DNA of 64,000 nt. It comes from Aureibaculum luteum (lineage in GTDB: Bacteria; Bacteroidota; Bacteroidia; Flavobacteriales; Flavobacteriaceae). Where the stretch lies: contig NZ_QRGD01000001.1 in NCBI RefSeq assembly GCF_003449015.1, forward strand, positions 822,638 to 886,637, read 5' to 3'. Position 1 is the stretch's first letter. Every line of letters starts with the position of its first letter. This document shows positions 36,952 through 47,668 of this stretch, piece by piece. Both the position numbers and the translations under genes were made by a program. The notes under the pieces were generated by a model. That model was not told the origin of the DNA and made no database searches. It was given only the letters and a program-made list of their open reading frames with translations.

Positions 36952-37440
36952 TTAATCTAATTCTCTTTTAGCTGTACGAATTTTAATTACGTCTATTAAT
37001 CGTTTCAATTTTTCCAGTTCTTCAACACTATTAAATCCTGAAATTTCAAGCACACCATGCGGTATGGCTCCATGAACTATCGGAGTCATATACAAAACAT
37101 TATTAATTATTATGGCCAATGGTTTACCAATATTATTTTCAGTTAAAATTAAAAACTGGTCTTTACCAGTTCCATCAAGCTCAATAGTTAACGATGGCCT
37201 TCCGCTAATATCAAAAGAATTCTTTACTTTTTTAAACCTATGAATTCCTACAAAACCACTGGTATCAACTTTAAACGTTTTTGTACTATCACTTTTTAAA
37301 ATAAACTCTTTTCCAAGAGTTGAAGTTTGGTAAATACCATTAAACCTTACAACTTTAGAACCATTGTTATTTTCTTGAGCATAAGAGTTAAAACACAAAA
37401 GGAAGAAAATGACATTCAATATGATTATTTTAAGTCTCAT
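36952..37440 (-). CDS. Exported protein resembling the SecD P1-head domain, free-standing
   Basis: The 162-residue protein has a Sec signal peptide (to about 22, NSYAQ) and no further membrane segment. Residues about 75-155 follow the SecD periplasmic P1 pattern: a strand (RPSLTIELDGTGKDQF), then LTENNIGKPLAIIINNVLYMTPIV, then a Gly-rich turn and FNSVEELEKLKRLI helix (conserved blocks, abbreviated here). In SecD this region handles emerging proteins in the periplasm. Here it is alone, next to tatA. The match is by pattern from memory, so homology is likely but not proven, and its function is unknown. Confidence 0.65.
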   Translation of the reverse strand: MRLKIIILNVIFFLLCFNSYAQENNNGSKVVRFNGIYQTSTLGKEFILKSDSTKTFKVDTSGFVGIHRFKKVKNSFDISGRPSLTIELDGTGKDQFLILTENNIGKPLAIIINNVLYMTPIVHGAIPHGVLEISGFNSVEELEKLKRLIDVIKIRTAKRELD

Positions 37441-37531
37441 AAAATTATATTAGCAAGTTCAAAGATAGCGGAATTTCCAACGCCCAAATTATAATATTTA
37501 TATTAGCATACTTATCCAAAATCAAGTAAAT

Positions 37532-37984
37532 ATGAATTTCAGAAAAGCAACGAAAAATGACGTTCCATTCATTGTAAAGATGATTGCTAGTGATACCCTT
37601 GGAAAGTTAAGAGAGGATTATAAAGAACCTCTTCCTGAGAAATATTTCAACGCTTTTAAAGCTATTAATGAAGATCCAAATCAGGAATTAATTGTTGTTG
37701 AAACTAATACTACTGAAATTATTGGCACTTTACAAATGAGTTTTATTCAGTACTTAACCTATCAAGGTGGCGTTAGAGCACAAATTGAAGCTGTACGAAT
37801 AAGAGAAGATTTTAGAGGTAAGGGTGTTGGAAAACTTGTATTTGATTGGGCAATTGAAAGAGCCAAGCAACGGAATGCTCATTTACTGCAACTTACAACA
37901 GATAAAAAACGACCAGATGCTATAAAATTTTATAAAAAGCTAGGGTTTGTAAATAGCCATGAGGGCATGAAATTCCATTTGTAA
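37532..37984 (+). CDS. GNAT-family N-acetyltransferase
   Basis: The 150-residue protein shows the GNAT fold order: N-terminal strand and helix (MNFRKATKNDVPFIVKMI), central strands with IIGTLQMSF (about 63) and the acetyl-CoA loop VRIREDFRGKGVGKLVFD (about 88-105; R-G-K-G-V-G is the phosphate-binding part). The final strand has the FYKKLGF motif (about 130). The acceptor, whether small molecule or protein, cannot be told. It is transcribed divergently from the SecD-P1-like gene. Confidence 0.9.
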   Translation: MNFRKATKNDVPFIVKMIASDTLGKLREDYKEPLPEKYFNAFKAINEDPNQELIVVETNTTEIIGTLQMSFIQYLTYQGGVRAQIEAVRIREDFRGKGVGKLVFDWAIERAKQRNAHLLQLTTDKKRPDAIKFYKKLGFVNSHEGMKFHL

Positions 37985-38021
37985 TCCACATATTAAGAAA
38001 AGTAGTTGCGTAAAGCTAATT

Positions 38022-39773
38022 TCATTCAGCACCGTTCTTATTTGAATCTAGCCTGTATTTATCTAATTCGTTATGTATTTTATCTTTCCATTTGTTCAGT
38101 ACTTGTGCCTTGAAAAATATTTCTGATTCTGATAAAATCTCAGAACCAATTATAAGAACAGTTTCAAATAGCATCTGGTTAACAAGAATTTTTGCTTTTA
38201 AACTAACTGTATTACTTAAATCTTTTATTTCTTGAATTGACATTGAAGCATTAATTTGTTCCAGTAAATGGCAACGATAGAGCTCATAAATATCAAAAGC
38301 TAAGTTGATACGATCTATATCAGGTGCATATCTAGTCGCTAAGAAAAATGAAGATTCTCTATCAAATAAAGTTTTAAGGGTGTATATGAATTTATCATCA
38401 CTATTTTCAAAGAAATTTAAAGCATAAGAAAAATTTAAATTAACTCCAGGTCCATTTGCTAAATCACCAAATGTAAGTTTTCTTTCATTACTCCACAATA
38501 AGGATGATCTTGTTATGTAGACTGCTGCCTTTAATGGTATTTCACTTTCAATATAACTATGTAAATAATTTCTTTCTTTAAAGAAATCTACAATTTCAAT
38601 ATTTTCCTCACTCTTAGGATAAGGATAGTTTTCATTCCATATTTTATTAGAAATTGGTAAAGCTAAAAGCTTTTCATAATCATTTGTGAATTTAATTGTA
38701 TTGGTGAAATAAGGCTTAGTAAACTGATCATCATAATCATATAAATAAAGTATAGCCGTAGTTTTTATATTTTTCTTAGTCTTTCCAGAATGATATCCAG
38801 AATAATAATTAAGATCAAACTCAATATTAAAATATTGAATTCTATTAAAATCAATAGGATTAAATATTACATTAAGATTTAATTTATTGATAGAAGATGA
38901 GTCGTTTTTAACGATTGGCATTAATTTAAACCGATTTGGATGCTCAATGAAAATTTCAATTTTTTTAAGAATTAATTCCTCTTTTTGAAAAAGTAATTCG
39001 CCAGAAAAAACTTCTTTATTTTCATCTTTAGGTAAAAATGAAATTGCTACATCATGATCATTGCCCTTTGTTATAAGCTTTAAATTATAATATTTTTTTA
39101 TTTCAGAAAGTGACATATTCCCAGGGTATTGAGGTAACATATGGTTTATATTTCCAAATAAACTAAAATTTCGAAGTAGGTAAACATAATTCAAACTGTA
39201 AAAAGGAAATAATTTATTTTGTCCGAACCTACCTGTTTTTAAATCTAATCGAGAAATACCCTTAGATAATTGTTGGCTACTATTGTATAACCCATCGAAA
39301 TGTTCTAATGGAACATCTCCCGTTTTAGAGCTTAAATTAAAATAAGCCTTATTATTAATTACATCATTTTTACGACGATACTTTTTGATTAATTTATAAA
39401 GTAATTTATAAAGATCCTCTTTGCTTGCATTGAGTACAACTTCCTTTAGATTTGTTGAAGATTCTTCTAGGTAAAGTATACTATTTAAACTAAAAAAGTC
39501 TTTAGAAACCTTTTTTGATTGGTAACCAAGATATCTAATTTCAAGTAATTCAATATCTCTATTTGTACTTATTTGAAATTTCCCATCCTCATTACATGTT
39601 GCATATACCCCTGTATTCGTAAATATTACTACTGCATATGGCAACGGAGTCTTAGTCACTTTGTCAAAAACATAGCCTTCTATAGTAGTGGTAGTAGTTT
39701 GACCTGAACAAAATATAGAAGAAATTGTTAAAATAAGAACCAACAAAGACTTAGTTATTATAGAAATTTTCAT
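38022..39773 (-). CDS. Outer-membrane-associated protein with carboxypeptidase-like regulatory domain (DUF5686-like)
   Basis: The 583-residue protein has a signal peptide (to about 24, IFCSGQ) and a carboxypeptidase-D-like beta domain (about 30-105, with IEGYVFDKVTKTPLPYAVV). A region follows with LKEVVLNASKEDLYKLLYKLIKKY-type sequence (about 108-135), as seen at the start of DUF5686 proteins, then a long beta-rich stretch. DUF5686 proteins usually run near 800 residues with a C-terminal barrel; this one is shorter and ends in helices, so it may be a diverged or truncated branch. Function unknown. It lies downstream of mutS on the same strand. Confidence 0.7.
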   Translation of the reverse strand: MKISIITKSLLVLILTISSIFCSGQTTTTTIEGYVFDKVTKTPLPYAVVIFTNTGVYATCNEDGKFQISTNRDIELLEIRYLGYQSKKVSKDFFSLNSILYLEESSTNLKEVVLNASKEDLYKLLYKLIKKYRRKNDVINNKAYFNLSSKTGDVPLEHFDGLYNSSQQLSKGISRLDLKTGRFGQNKLFPFYSLNYVYLLRNFSLFGNINHMLPQYPGNMSLSEIKKYYNLKLITKGNDHDVAISFLPKDENKEVFSGELLFQKEELILKKIEIFIEHPNRFKLMPIVKNDSSSINKLNLNVIFNPIDFNRIQYFNIEFDLNYYSGYHSGKTKKNIKTTAILYLYDYDDQFTKPYFTNTIKFTNDYEKLLALPISNKIWNENYPYPKSEENIEIVDFFKERNYLHSYIESEIPLKAAVYITRSSLLWSNERKLTFGDLANGPGVNLNFSYALNFFENSDDKFIYTLKTLFDRESSFFLATRYAPDIDRINLAFDIYELYRCHLLEQINASMSIQEIKDLSNTVSLKAKILVNQMLFETVLIIGSEILSESEIFFKAQVLNKWKDKIHNELDKYRLDSNKNGAE

Positions 39774-39807
39774 TCGAAAATATAATTTTTAAAAACGTAA
39801 TAATGTC

Positions 39808-42411
39808 CTATTTTTTAATCAACATTCGCTTAATCTCATTCAATTTCATTAAGGCTTCAATCGGTGTTAACGTATCAATATTTGTAGCTAATATCTCTTC
39901 TTTTATATCTTCCAACAGAGGATCGTCTAACTGAAAAAAGCTAAGTTGTACATCTTCTTCGGTTGCTTGTTTGAGCTTGTCTTTAATTTCATCTGAAGAG
40001 TGACTCGCTTCCAACTTTTTCAGCATTTTATTGGCTCTGTGAATTACCGAAGCTGGCATACCTGCTAATTTAGCTACATGTATTCCGAAACTATGTTCAC
40101 TACCACCTGGCACCAATTTTCTAAGAAAAATAACATTGTCTTTCAATTCTTTTATAGAAACATTGAAGTTTTTGACCCGATCAAAAGTTTCGGTCATGTC
40201 ATTTAATTCATGATAATGTGTGGCAAATAATGTTTTAGCCTTTGAAGGATGTTCATGTAAATATTCAGCAATTGCCCAGGCAATTGAAATTCCGTCATAC
40301 GTACTTGTTCCACGACCAATTTCATCTAATAATACCAAACTACGTTCAGATATATTATTTAAAATATTAGCAGTTTCGTTCATTTCTACCATAAAAGTAG
40401 ATTCTCCCATAGATATATTATCACTTGCCCCTACTCTAGTAAATATTTTATCAACCACACCAATTCTGGCTTGTTGTGCAGGCACATAACTACCCATCTG
40501 TGCCAACAAAACAATTAAAGCGGTTTGACGTAAAATAGCTGACTTACCACTCATATTAGGACCCGTAATCATAATAATTTGCTGCTGACCTCTATTCAGT
40601 ACTACATCATTAGCAATATATTCTTCGCCAATAGGTAATTGTTTTTCTATTACAGGATGGCGGCCATTTTTGATCTCTAAATCAGTACTTTCATCCAATT
40701 GCGGACGCACATAATTATGGTCTTTTGCCGTTTGCGTAAATGAGCATAAGCAATCTAATTTAGCCACCCGTTGAGCATTTTCTTGAACTTGCAAAATATG
40801 CACCGTCATAAACTTTAATAAATCAGCAAAAATTTGCTGCTCTAACACTGCAATTTTTTCTTCAGCTCCTAAAATTTTGGTTTCGTATTCTTTTAGCTCT
40901 TCAGTAATATAACGTTCGGCATTTACTAACGTTTGCTTTCTAACCCACTCTTCAGGAACCTTGTCTCTATGAGAGTTTCTGACCTCGATATAATATCCAA
41001 ATACATTATTAAAAGAAATTTTTAAACTAGGTATTTTGGTGCGTTCAGATTCTCGTGCTAGCATAGCATCCAAATAATCTTTAGCATTTGTAGAAATACC
41101 TCTTAAATCATCTAATTCTTTGGAGACATTATTCGCAATTGTGTTTCCTTTATTGATATTTACCGGAGCATTCTCATTTATAGTTATTGCTATTTTCTCA
41201 ATTAAATCAGTACAATTATGTAGTTGTTTCCCTAATTGTTGCAATGACTTATTATCACTTTTTTCAGCATTTATTTTTATAGGTAAAATAGCTTTTAAAG
41301 AGTCTTTTAACAACACTACTTCTCGTGGATTTATCTTCCCCGTAGCTACTTTAGAAATCAGTCTTTCAATATCACTAATTTGCTTTATTTGATACGTAAT
41401 TCCATTATAAAAATCATCATTATCAATCAGATATTTCACAATTTCGTGCCGTTGCTGAATTTGTTTCAAATTCTTTAGAGGCAATGCCAACCAGCGTTTT
41501 AGCAGTCTTCCACCCATTGGTGAAATAGTTCTGTCGATAACATCTAATAGTGTTACTGCTTCTGGTTGATTGGAATAATACAATTCTAAATTACGAACCG
41601 TAAAGCGATCCATCCAAACATAATGATCTTCTTCCACACGATGAATGGTAGAAATATGTTCTAATTTTTTATGTTGCGTTTCTGACAGGTAATATAAAAT
41701 TGCACCCGCAGAAACAATACCGTGTTGTAAATCGTCAATACCAAAACCTTTAAGTGATTTTATCTTAAAATGTTCTGTGAGTTGTTCATTGGCATAATCT
41801 TCTTGAAAAATCCAATCATCTAAATAGAACGTATAATAACGCTCTCCAAAAGCTTCTTTAAACTTGTTTTTGAACTGCTTTTGGACTAAAACCTCACTTG
41901 GACCAAAATTCTGAAGCAGTTTATCAATATATTCTTCATTACCCTCTGCCACTAAAAATTCGCCTGTAGAAATATCTAAAAATGATATCCCCAACTTTCT
42001 TTTACCAAAATGAATGGCTGCTAAAAAGTTATTGGTTTTAGATTGTAATACCTCATCATTTAAAGCAACCCCAGGCGTTACTAATTCCGTTACCCCACGT
42101 TTTACAATGGTTTTAGTCATTTTAGGATCTTCCAACTGATCGCAAATAGCAACTCGCATTCCCGCTTTTACCAATTTGGGCAAATACGTATTTAAGGAAT
42201 GATGTGGAAACCCTGCCAAGGCAGTTTCGCTTTCGCTACCTGCACCCCGTTTGGTTAAAACGATTCCTAATACACCAGCTGCTTTAACAGCATCTTCACC
42301 GAAAGTTTCGTAAAAATCGCCCACTCTAAATAATAACATCGCATCAGGATATTTTACCTTGATGGCATTATATTGCTTCATTAATGGGGTGACTTTTTTT
42401 GTTTTAGCCAA
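39808..42411 (-). CDS. mutS: DNA mismatch repair protein MutS
   Basis: MutS recognises mismatches and small loops in new DNA and starts repair with MutL. The protein is 867 residues from a TTG start at 42411. That codon gives the conserved flavobacterial beginning ([14 protein letters not shown]); the frame is open to 42483, but the extra 24 residues do not look like MutS. The mismatch-binding Phe-x-Glu is in [16 protein letters not shown] (about 29). Walker A is GPNMSGKSA (about 612), Walker B is [16 protein letters not shown] (about 685) and the C-terminal dimer helix is present. A TrmH-type gene is divergent. Confidence 0.95.
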   Translation of the reverse strand: MAKTKKVTPLMKQYNAIKVKYPDAMLLFRVGDFYETFGEDAVKAAGVLGIVLTKRGAGSESETALAGFPHHSLNTYLPKLVKAGMRVAICDQLEDPKMTKTIVKRGVTELVTPGVALNDEVLQSKTNNFLAAIHFGKRKLGISFLDISTGEFLVAEGNEEYIDKLLQNFGPSEVLVQKQFKNKFKEAFGERYYTFYLDDWIFQEDYANEQLTEHFKIKSLKGFGIDDLQHGIVSAGAILYYLSETQHKKLEHISTIHRVEEDHYVWMDRFTVRNLELYYSNQPEAVTLLDVIDRTISPMGGRLLKRWLALPLKNLKQIQQRHEIVKYLIDNDDFYNGITYQIKQISDIERLISKVATGKINPREVVLLKDSLKAILPIKINAEKSDNKSLQQLGKQLHNCTDLIEKIAITINENAPVNINKGNTIANNVSKELDDLRGISTNAKDYLDAMLARESERTKIPSLKISFNNVFGYYIEVRNSHRDKVPEEWVRKQTLVNAERYITEELKEYETKILGAEEKIAVLEQQIFADLLKFMTVHILQVQENAQRVAKLDCLCSFTQTAKDHNYVRPQLDESTDLEIKNGRHPVIEKQLPIGEEYIANDVVLNRGQQQIIMITGPNMSGKSAILRQTALIVLLAQMGSYVPAQQARIGVVDKIFTRVGASDNISMGESTFMVEMNETANILNNISERSLVLLDEIGRGTSTYDGISIAWAIAEYLHEHPSKAKTLFATHYHELNDMTETFDRVKNFNVSIKELKDNVIFLRKLVPGGSEHSFGIHVAKLAGMPASVIHRANKMLKKLEASHSSDEIKDKLKQATEEDVQLSFFQLDDPLLEDIKEEILATNIDTLTPIEALMKLNEIKRMLIKK

Positions 42412-42564
42412 GATTCTGGAGATTAAATGATAAGACGCGAAGTTACATTTTTTTAGAGTGAGTTTAAAATGAAGCTGTATCAATTATTCACAATCGTCAT
42501 ATTTATTATTTACTTTTGGACAATTAATACGGGCAACTGAAAACAATAAACTGAAAATTGAACC

Positions 42565-43101
42565 ATGAGGAAATTAAAAAACAGCGAGCTAGATCGATTA
42601 AACACCAACGAATTCAAAGAGGCCTCTAAGACACCATTAATTGTTATACTTGATAACATCAGGAGTTTAAATAATATTGGCTCGGTGTTTAGAACGTCTG
42701 ATGCCTTTCTTGTTGAAAAAATTTACCTCTGCGGTATTACCGCACAACCACCACATAAAGATATTCATAAAACGGCTTTGGGAGCGACAGATACTGTTGA
42801 TTGGGAGCATGCAGAAGATACGTTGACGCTTATTGAAAAATTAAAAAGCGAAAACGTTGAAATTGCATCTATTGAACAAGCCGAAAACAGTATTGAACTT
42901 CAAAATTTTACACCTGTAAAAGGAAAGAAATTAGCTGTAATTTTAGGTAACGAAGTTAAAGGCGTACAACAAACTGTTGTCTCCGCATCAGACTACTGTC
43001 TTGAAATTCCACAATATGGCACCAAACATTCCTTAAATATTTCGGTAACTTGTGGAGTCGTTTTATGGGATTTATTCAATAAAATAGAAAAGAGATCATA
43101 G
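42565..43101 (+). CDS. TrmH/SpoU-family RNA methyltransferase (short form)
   Basis: The 178-residue protein contains only the SPOUT catalytic domain. Motif 1 is ILDNIRSLNNIGSVFRT (about 28-44), motif 2 is LAVILGNEVKGV (about 127) and motif 3 is IPQYGTKHSLNISVTCGVVLW (about 150, a two-part match). It lacks the substrate-binding N-terminal domain of the other TrmH-type protein in the window. Short enzymes of this type modify tRNA (for example Gm18) or rRNA; the target is open. It diverges from mutS. Confidence 0.88.
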   Translation: MRKLKNSELDRLNTNEFKEASKTPLIVILDNIRSLNNIGSVFRTSDAFLVEKIYLCGITAQPPHKDIHKTALGATDTVDWEHAEDTLTLIEKLKSENVEIASIEQAENSIELQNFTPVKGKKLAVILGNEVKGVQQTVVSASDYCLEIPQYGTKHSLNISVTCGVVLWDLFNKIEKRS

Positions 43102-43147
43102 TCATTATATATTTTCTTAAACCTCTTTTCTAAAATCTGTTACTATT

Positions 43148-45721
43148 TTATTTCCATTCAAAATCCCCGTTTTCAATAGACCAATCGTTTCCGAAAAAAC
43201 CTGCACATTTTACAGCATCAATACCCTCATTGAGCACTTGACTATCAAAAAGTAGAACATCAGGAAAGGTTGTTCCATTCACCATATAATGATTGGCGTA
43301 AGTCGCTTTCATACCTTCATCTCCTGTGGCAGTAACTACACCAACACTTGCAGAATTACTATCTTTTCTTGCTGTAGTAAAGTACATTCCCCATTGGTTT
43401 CCTATCAGTTTTTTTCCTCCAAAATCAACTTCATTATTTTTAACTTGAATCGGACTGTCTTTTAACAGTAATTTCCACGCTACATTAGTGTCTTTATTCC
43501 CATAAATGATAACATTTCTATCAGCATATTTTTTTAAAGAAAAATCAGTGTCTTTTATCATTTCTACATTTCCGTTTGCACGATAATAAAAAGTTTCAGC
43601 ATCAAAAAGAGCTTTGTGGTAATTCCATTCATTTTCAGAAGCATCTCCTTTTGTACCGTATACGAAAACCACATTATTTCTAAAAGCATCTTTAAACCCT
43701 CCATTTCTATGTGGTCCTTTTTCGCTTAAAGAAGGTACCATAGTTGTTTTCCAATTACCGTTCTCTTTTTTAAAGTAATTCTTATTTTTAGCAGTAATTT
43801 CTAATGCTTCACCATCAAGCGTTAGTGTATTTATTGTGTCAGATAATGTTGACAAATCAACTTCCAAAAGGGCAACATTATTAGTATTGATATTAAAATC
43901 CTTTTCCTTTGACATATCAAAAGAACTAACTTCAAATGGTTTTTCTTGTTGATAGATTGTTATAAAATTAGCCGTTGCAGAAACTCCTGGTGATCCTGTA
44001 TAAAATTCTAACTTTTTCACATCTTCATCCTTTTTAATAGTCCGTTGTTTGAAAAAATCAAAAATTGGAGCCCAATCTACACTGTGATTTCCATACCAAT
44101 GGGTACCATCAGGATATTCATAATACGTAAAATCATTATGAAATTTACCCAAACGCTCTCGCATTTGTCTTGCAATAATTGTTGGCACTACATTATCCTT
44201 TTCGCCATGTAATATGTAAACACCACTTTGTAAATAATTACGTTCCAATTTTAGAGTTCTACTTGGAGTACCCGCTCTTTCTATAATATTTTCTAAAGGC
44301 GTATTTATAGATTGTAACTTCATACGCTCTACAGTTTTTGGTGATAGTCCAACACGCTCCAATTGTTCAGGTGTCATTTCTAACATTCGTTTTGTAAAAC
44401 CATCACGATAGGCCAATAAATCAGGATAACCTGCACATGGAGCAATAGCAGCAAATTTATCAGGATAGGTCGCTCCTAAATACCAAGTACCATGTCCACC
44501 CATTGAATGACCCGTTAAATAAATTTTACTGTCATCTGGATTATAAATAGTTGTTGCATCTGCTAAAACTTCCAAAGCATCTAATCTCCCCCAATCTTCC
44601 CAGGCAAAGCCAAATGGACGACGATTAGTAGGGGCTACTAAATTTCCCCAATCTTTTTGTTGATACGCGTTCGCCTGATTTACGGCTTCCACAGACGCAC
44701 CATGTACCGATAAAAATAACGCCTGTGAAGCGTCTCTAGTTGTGGATGGAGCCACACTATAATATTGCACACTACCATCTATTTTACTGATAAAGGTCTT
44801 TTTATGATGTTTGTATTTTGATTTTATTTGAAGTTTAACTGCTTGTTGATCAAGGGCAAGACCTTTACTATTTTTCAACTGCAATTGCATTTCAATGCCT
44901 TCTTTGGAAACCTCAAGTGGTGACGAAGCAAAAGTAAAGGGCACTTTCTGCACTGATAATGGCGGAATAGTAGTAATACTAGTTTCTAAGTTCTTTTGAC
45001 CCAATTTGGCATCAATGGTTGCTTTTTTTATCCAATTTTCAGTAGCATTTATAACCCTAATAGCTCCTTTATATTCCATATCCTCTTCAGACTGAACATC
45101 AGGTAACGTCATATCTCTTGTCGTAAATTGCACCCCGGTACTAGGAGTTATTAACCTTGCCCTTATTCTTGGAAAACGCCCCACTTTCAACACAAAAACA
45201 TTCTCTCCTTTTTTTAATTTTATAGGGATAAGGCTATAACCAAAATCATAATGGTCACCTTCATGCGGAAAACCATTAACTAAAGCCAATGAATGACCAG
45301 AAGCTTCAAAAAGTACTATTTTTTCAGCATTCGATCTATAAGATAAATACACATAAGACGATCGTAAACTACGATCAGAAAAACTACTTGAACTATCAAC
45401 TTTAATTGCTTTCCACTGTAACTGTTCGCCTAGATAATCAATATCAAAAGCAGCCTCTTTTTTAGCTCTATACTCGGTATTACTTAGAAACCGTTCAAAA
45501 ACAGGATCATTAGGAAAAGAGGAAGATTCGAACCCAAAACGTGGCATTTGTAGTGCCAATCCTGTTTTAAAAACATGTAACACCTTGCCTTCGCTAACTT
45601 CATTGACTTTTTCTTTACCAAAGTACTCCACTATGTTACCCGTTTTTTGGGCGTTAGAAATACTTAATGTAAAAGCTAAAACTAATGTAACAACCAATTT
45701 TATTTGTGTAAATATTTTCAT
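43148..45721 (-). CDS. Large secreted alpha/beta hydrolase (prolyl-oligopeptidase-like)
   Basis: The 857-residue protein has a Sec signal peptide (to about 24, SNAQ) and a beta-rich N-terminal region (about 25-310). An alpha/beta hydrolase domain (about 320-580) follows, with nucleophile elbow TGHSMGGHGT (about 404), Asp in HGEKDNVVP (about 510) and His in PDGTHWYGNHSVDW (about 545). A further beta-rich region runs to the end. The elbow resembles esterase/PHB-depolymerase and S9 enzymes. No sorting domain is visible at the C-terminus, so it may stay in the periplasm. Substrate unknown; peptide or ester are both plausible. Confidence 0.85.
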   Translation of the reverse strand: MKIFTQIKLVVTLVLAFTLSISNAQKTGNIVEYFGKEKVNEVSEGKVLHVFKTGLALQMPRFGFESSSFPNDPVFERFLSNTEYRAKKEAAFDIDYLGEQLQWKAIKVDSSSSFSDRSLRSSYVYLSYRSNAEKIVLFEASGHSLALVNGFPHEGDHYDFGYSLIPIKLKKGENVFVLKVGRFPRIRARLITPSTGVQFTTRDMTLPDVQSEEDMEYKGAIRVINATENWIKKATIDAKLGQKNLETSITTIPPLSVQKVPFTFASSPLEVSKEGIEMQLQLKNSKGLALDQQAVKLQIKSKYKHHKKTFISKIDGSVQYYSVAPSTTRDASQALFLSVHGASVEAVNQANAYQQKDWGNLVAPTNRRPFGFAWEDWGRLDALEVLADATTIYNPDDSKIYLTGHSMGGHGTWYLGATYPDKFAAIAPCAGYPDLLAYRDGFTKRMLEMTPEQLERVGLSPKTVERMKLQSINTPLENIIERAGTPSRTLKLERNYLQSGVYILHGEKDNVVPTIIARQMRERLGKFHNDFTYYEYPDGTHWYGNHSVDWAPIFDFFKQRTIKKDEDVKKLEFYTGSPGVSATANFITIYQQEKPFEVSSFDMSKEKDFNINTNNVALLEVDLSTLSDTINTLTLDGEALEITAKNKNYFKKENGNWKTTMVPSLSEKGPHRNGGFKDAFRNNVVFVYGTKGDASENEWNYHKALFDAETFYYRANGNVEMIKDTDFSLKKYADRNVIIYGNKDTNVAWKLLLKDSPIQVKNNEVDFGGKKLIGNQWGMYFTTARKDSNSASVGVVTATGDEGMKATYANHYMVNGTTFPDVLLFDSQVLNEGIDAVKCAGFFGNDWSIENGDFEWK

Positions 45722-45877
45722 TTATTCTAGAATTAAATTTAACACCTCGAAATTATTAATAATTATAATTTTGCCGTAATTTTTTAGACCAAGAGCAAGT
45801 TCTCTATGTCGAAAGAATATTTTACTATATCTACTCTAAATAATCTCAGAAATTCTTTAAACCCAATAGTAAATCAT

Positions 45878-45885
45878 TAAATTTG
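45878..45885 (+). promoter_or_regulatory. Promoter -7 box of aspS
   Basis: TAAATTTG fits TAnnTTTG. It overlaps the TTG at 45883 that opens the longest frame, so aspS should start at ATG 45904. Confidence 0.5.
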
Positions 45886-45903
45886 CACTTCAATTTTTTT
45901 ACA

Positions 45904-47649
45904 ATGTATAGAAGTCATAATTGTGGTGAATTAACATCATCAAATATTAATAATGAAGTTACCCTTTCTGGATGGGTTCAAAAAGTACGTGATAAAGGAT
46001 TTATGATTTGGGTAGATTTACGTGATAGATATGGAATTACCCAACTTATTTTTGATGAAGAACGTACTTCAAAAGCAATTTTAGATCAAGCTCAAAAATT
46101 AGGGCGAGAATTTGTAATCCAAGTAAAAGGGAACGTAATTGAACGAGCTTCTAAAAATCCAAATATTCCAACAGGTGAAATTGAAATACTAGTTTCTGAA
46201 TTAACGGTGCTAAATGAAGCATTATTACCTCCATTTACTATTGAAGACAAAACGGATGGTGGTGAAGAATTGAGAATGAAATATCGCTACTTAGATATTC
46301 GAAGAAATCCTGTAAAAGAAAAATTAATTTTTCGTGCTAAAGTGGCTCATGAAGTTAGAAATTACTTATCAAAACAAGATTTTATTGAGGTAGAAACTCC
46401 CTATTTAATAAAATCGACACCAGAAGGTGCACGTGATTTTGTTGTGCCTTCTAGAATGAATGAAGGTCAATTTTATGCTTTACCTCAAAGTCCACAAACC
46501 TTTAAGCAATTATTAATGGTAGGTGGCTTAGATAAGTATTTCCAGATTGTAAAATGCTTTCGCGATGAAGATTTACGTGCAGATAGACAGCCTGAATTTA
46601 CACAGATTGACTGTGAAATGGCTTTTGTTGAACAAGAAGACATTTTAAACGCTTTTGAAGGACTAACTCGTCATTTATTAAAAGAAATTAATAATGTTGA
46701 TGTAGAAAAATTTCCTAGAATGACGTTTGATGATGCCATGAAAAAATATGGTAACGACAAACCTGATATCCGTTTTGGAATGGAGTTTGGTGAACTGAAT
46801 GAAGTGGCTCAACATAAAGAATTTAACGTTTTTAATCAAGCAGAATTAGTAGTTGCCATTGCAGTACCTGGAGGAAATAGTTACACGAGAAAAGAAATTG
46901 ATAAACTAACAGACTGGGTTAAACGCCCACAAGTTGGTGCATTAGGAATGGTATATGTACGCTGTAATGAAGATGGCACTTTTAAATCATCTGTTGACAA
47001 ATTTTACGACCAAGATGATTTGGCCAAATGGGCGGAAGTTACTGGAGCGAAAGCTGGCGATTTAATTTGTGTACTATCAGGACAAACAAACAAGGTAAGA
47101 GCACAACTGAGTGCTTTACGAATGGAATTGGCTGAGCGTTTAGGCTTGCGTAACCCAAAACAATTTGCACCATTATGGGTAGTTGATTTTCCTTTATTAG
47201 AATGGGATGAAGAAACAAAACGTTTCCATGCTATGCACCACCCGTTTACATCACCAAAACCTGAAGATATTAAATTGTTAGATTCTGATCCTGCAAAAGT
47301 TAGAGCTAATGCTTACGATTTGGTTTTAAATGGTAATGAAATTGGAGGTGGATCTATAAGAATACATGATAAAACAACACAATCTTTAATGTTTGACCAT
47401 TTAGGGTTTACCAAAGAGGAAGCAAAAGCTCAGTTTGGTTTCTTAATGAATGCTTTTGAATATGGTGCACCACCACATGGTGGTATTGCCTTTGGCTTAG
47501 ACAGACTGGTTGCTATTTTAGGCGGACAAGAAACCATTCGTGATTTTATTGCGTTCCCTAAAAATAACTCAGGTAGAGATGTAATGATTGATGCTCCGGC
47601 ACCAATTGATGAATCTCAATTAAAAGAGCTTAATTTGAAATTAAGATAG
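45904..47649 (+). CDS. aspS: Aspartyl-tRNA synthetase
   Basis: A class II synthetase that charges tRNA-Asp. About 581 residues from ATG 45904 ([10 protein letters not shown], the family N-terminus). The OB-fold anticodon domain (about 1-105, with [14 protein letters not shown]) is followed by motif 1. Motif 2 is [18 protein letters not shown] (about 216-233), the bacterial GAD insertion covers about 280-400, and motif 3 is [16 protein letters not shown] (about 522). The bacterial length with the GAD domain is complete. A promoter box lies inside the longer open frame. Confidence 0.96.
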   Translation: MYRSHNCGELTSSNINNEVTLSGWVQKVRDKGFMIWVDLRDRYGITQLIFDEERTSKAILDQAQKLGREFVIQVKGNVIERASKNPNIPTGEIEILVSELTVLNEALLPPFTIEDKTDGGEELRMKYRYLDIRRNPVKEKLIFRAKVAHEVRNYLSKQDFIEVETPYLIKSTPEGARDFVVPSRMNEGQFYALPQSPQTFKQLLMVGGLDKYFQIVKCFRDEDLRADRQPEFTQIDCEMAFVEQEDILNAFEGLTRHLLKEINNVDVEKFPRMTFDDAMKKYGNDKPDIRFGMEFGELNEVAQHKEFNVFNQAELVVAIAVPGGNSYTRKEIDKLTDWVKRPQVGALGMVYVRCNEDGTFKSSVDKFYDQDDLAKWAEVTGAKAGDLICVLSGQTNKVRAQLSALRMELAERLGLRNPKQFAPLWVVDFPLLEWDEETKRFHAMHHPFTSPKPEDIKLLDSDPAKVRANAYDLVLNGNEIGGGSIRIHDKTTQSLMFDHLGFTKEEAKAQFGFLMNAFEYGAPPHGGIAFGLDRLVAILGGQETIRDFIAFPKNNSGRDVMIDAPAPIDESQLKELNLKLR

Positions 47650-47668
47650 CTCTATCATAAACTAAAAA

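Noticed and set aside
42412..42483. N-terminal extension of MutS to ATG 42483
   Set aside because: The 24 extra residues have no counterpart in MutS; the TTG at 42411 restores the conserved beginning.
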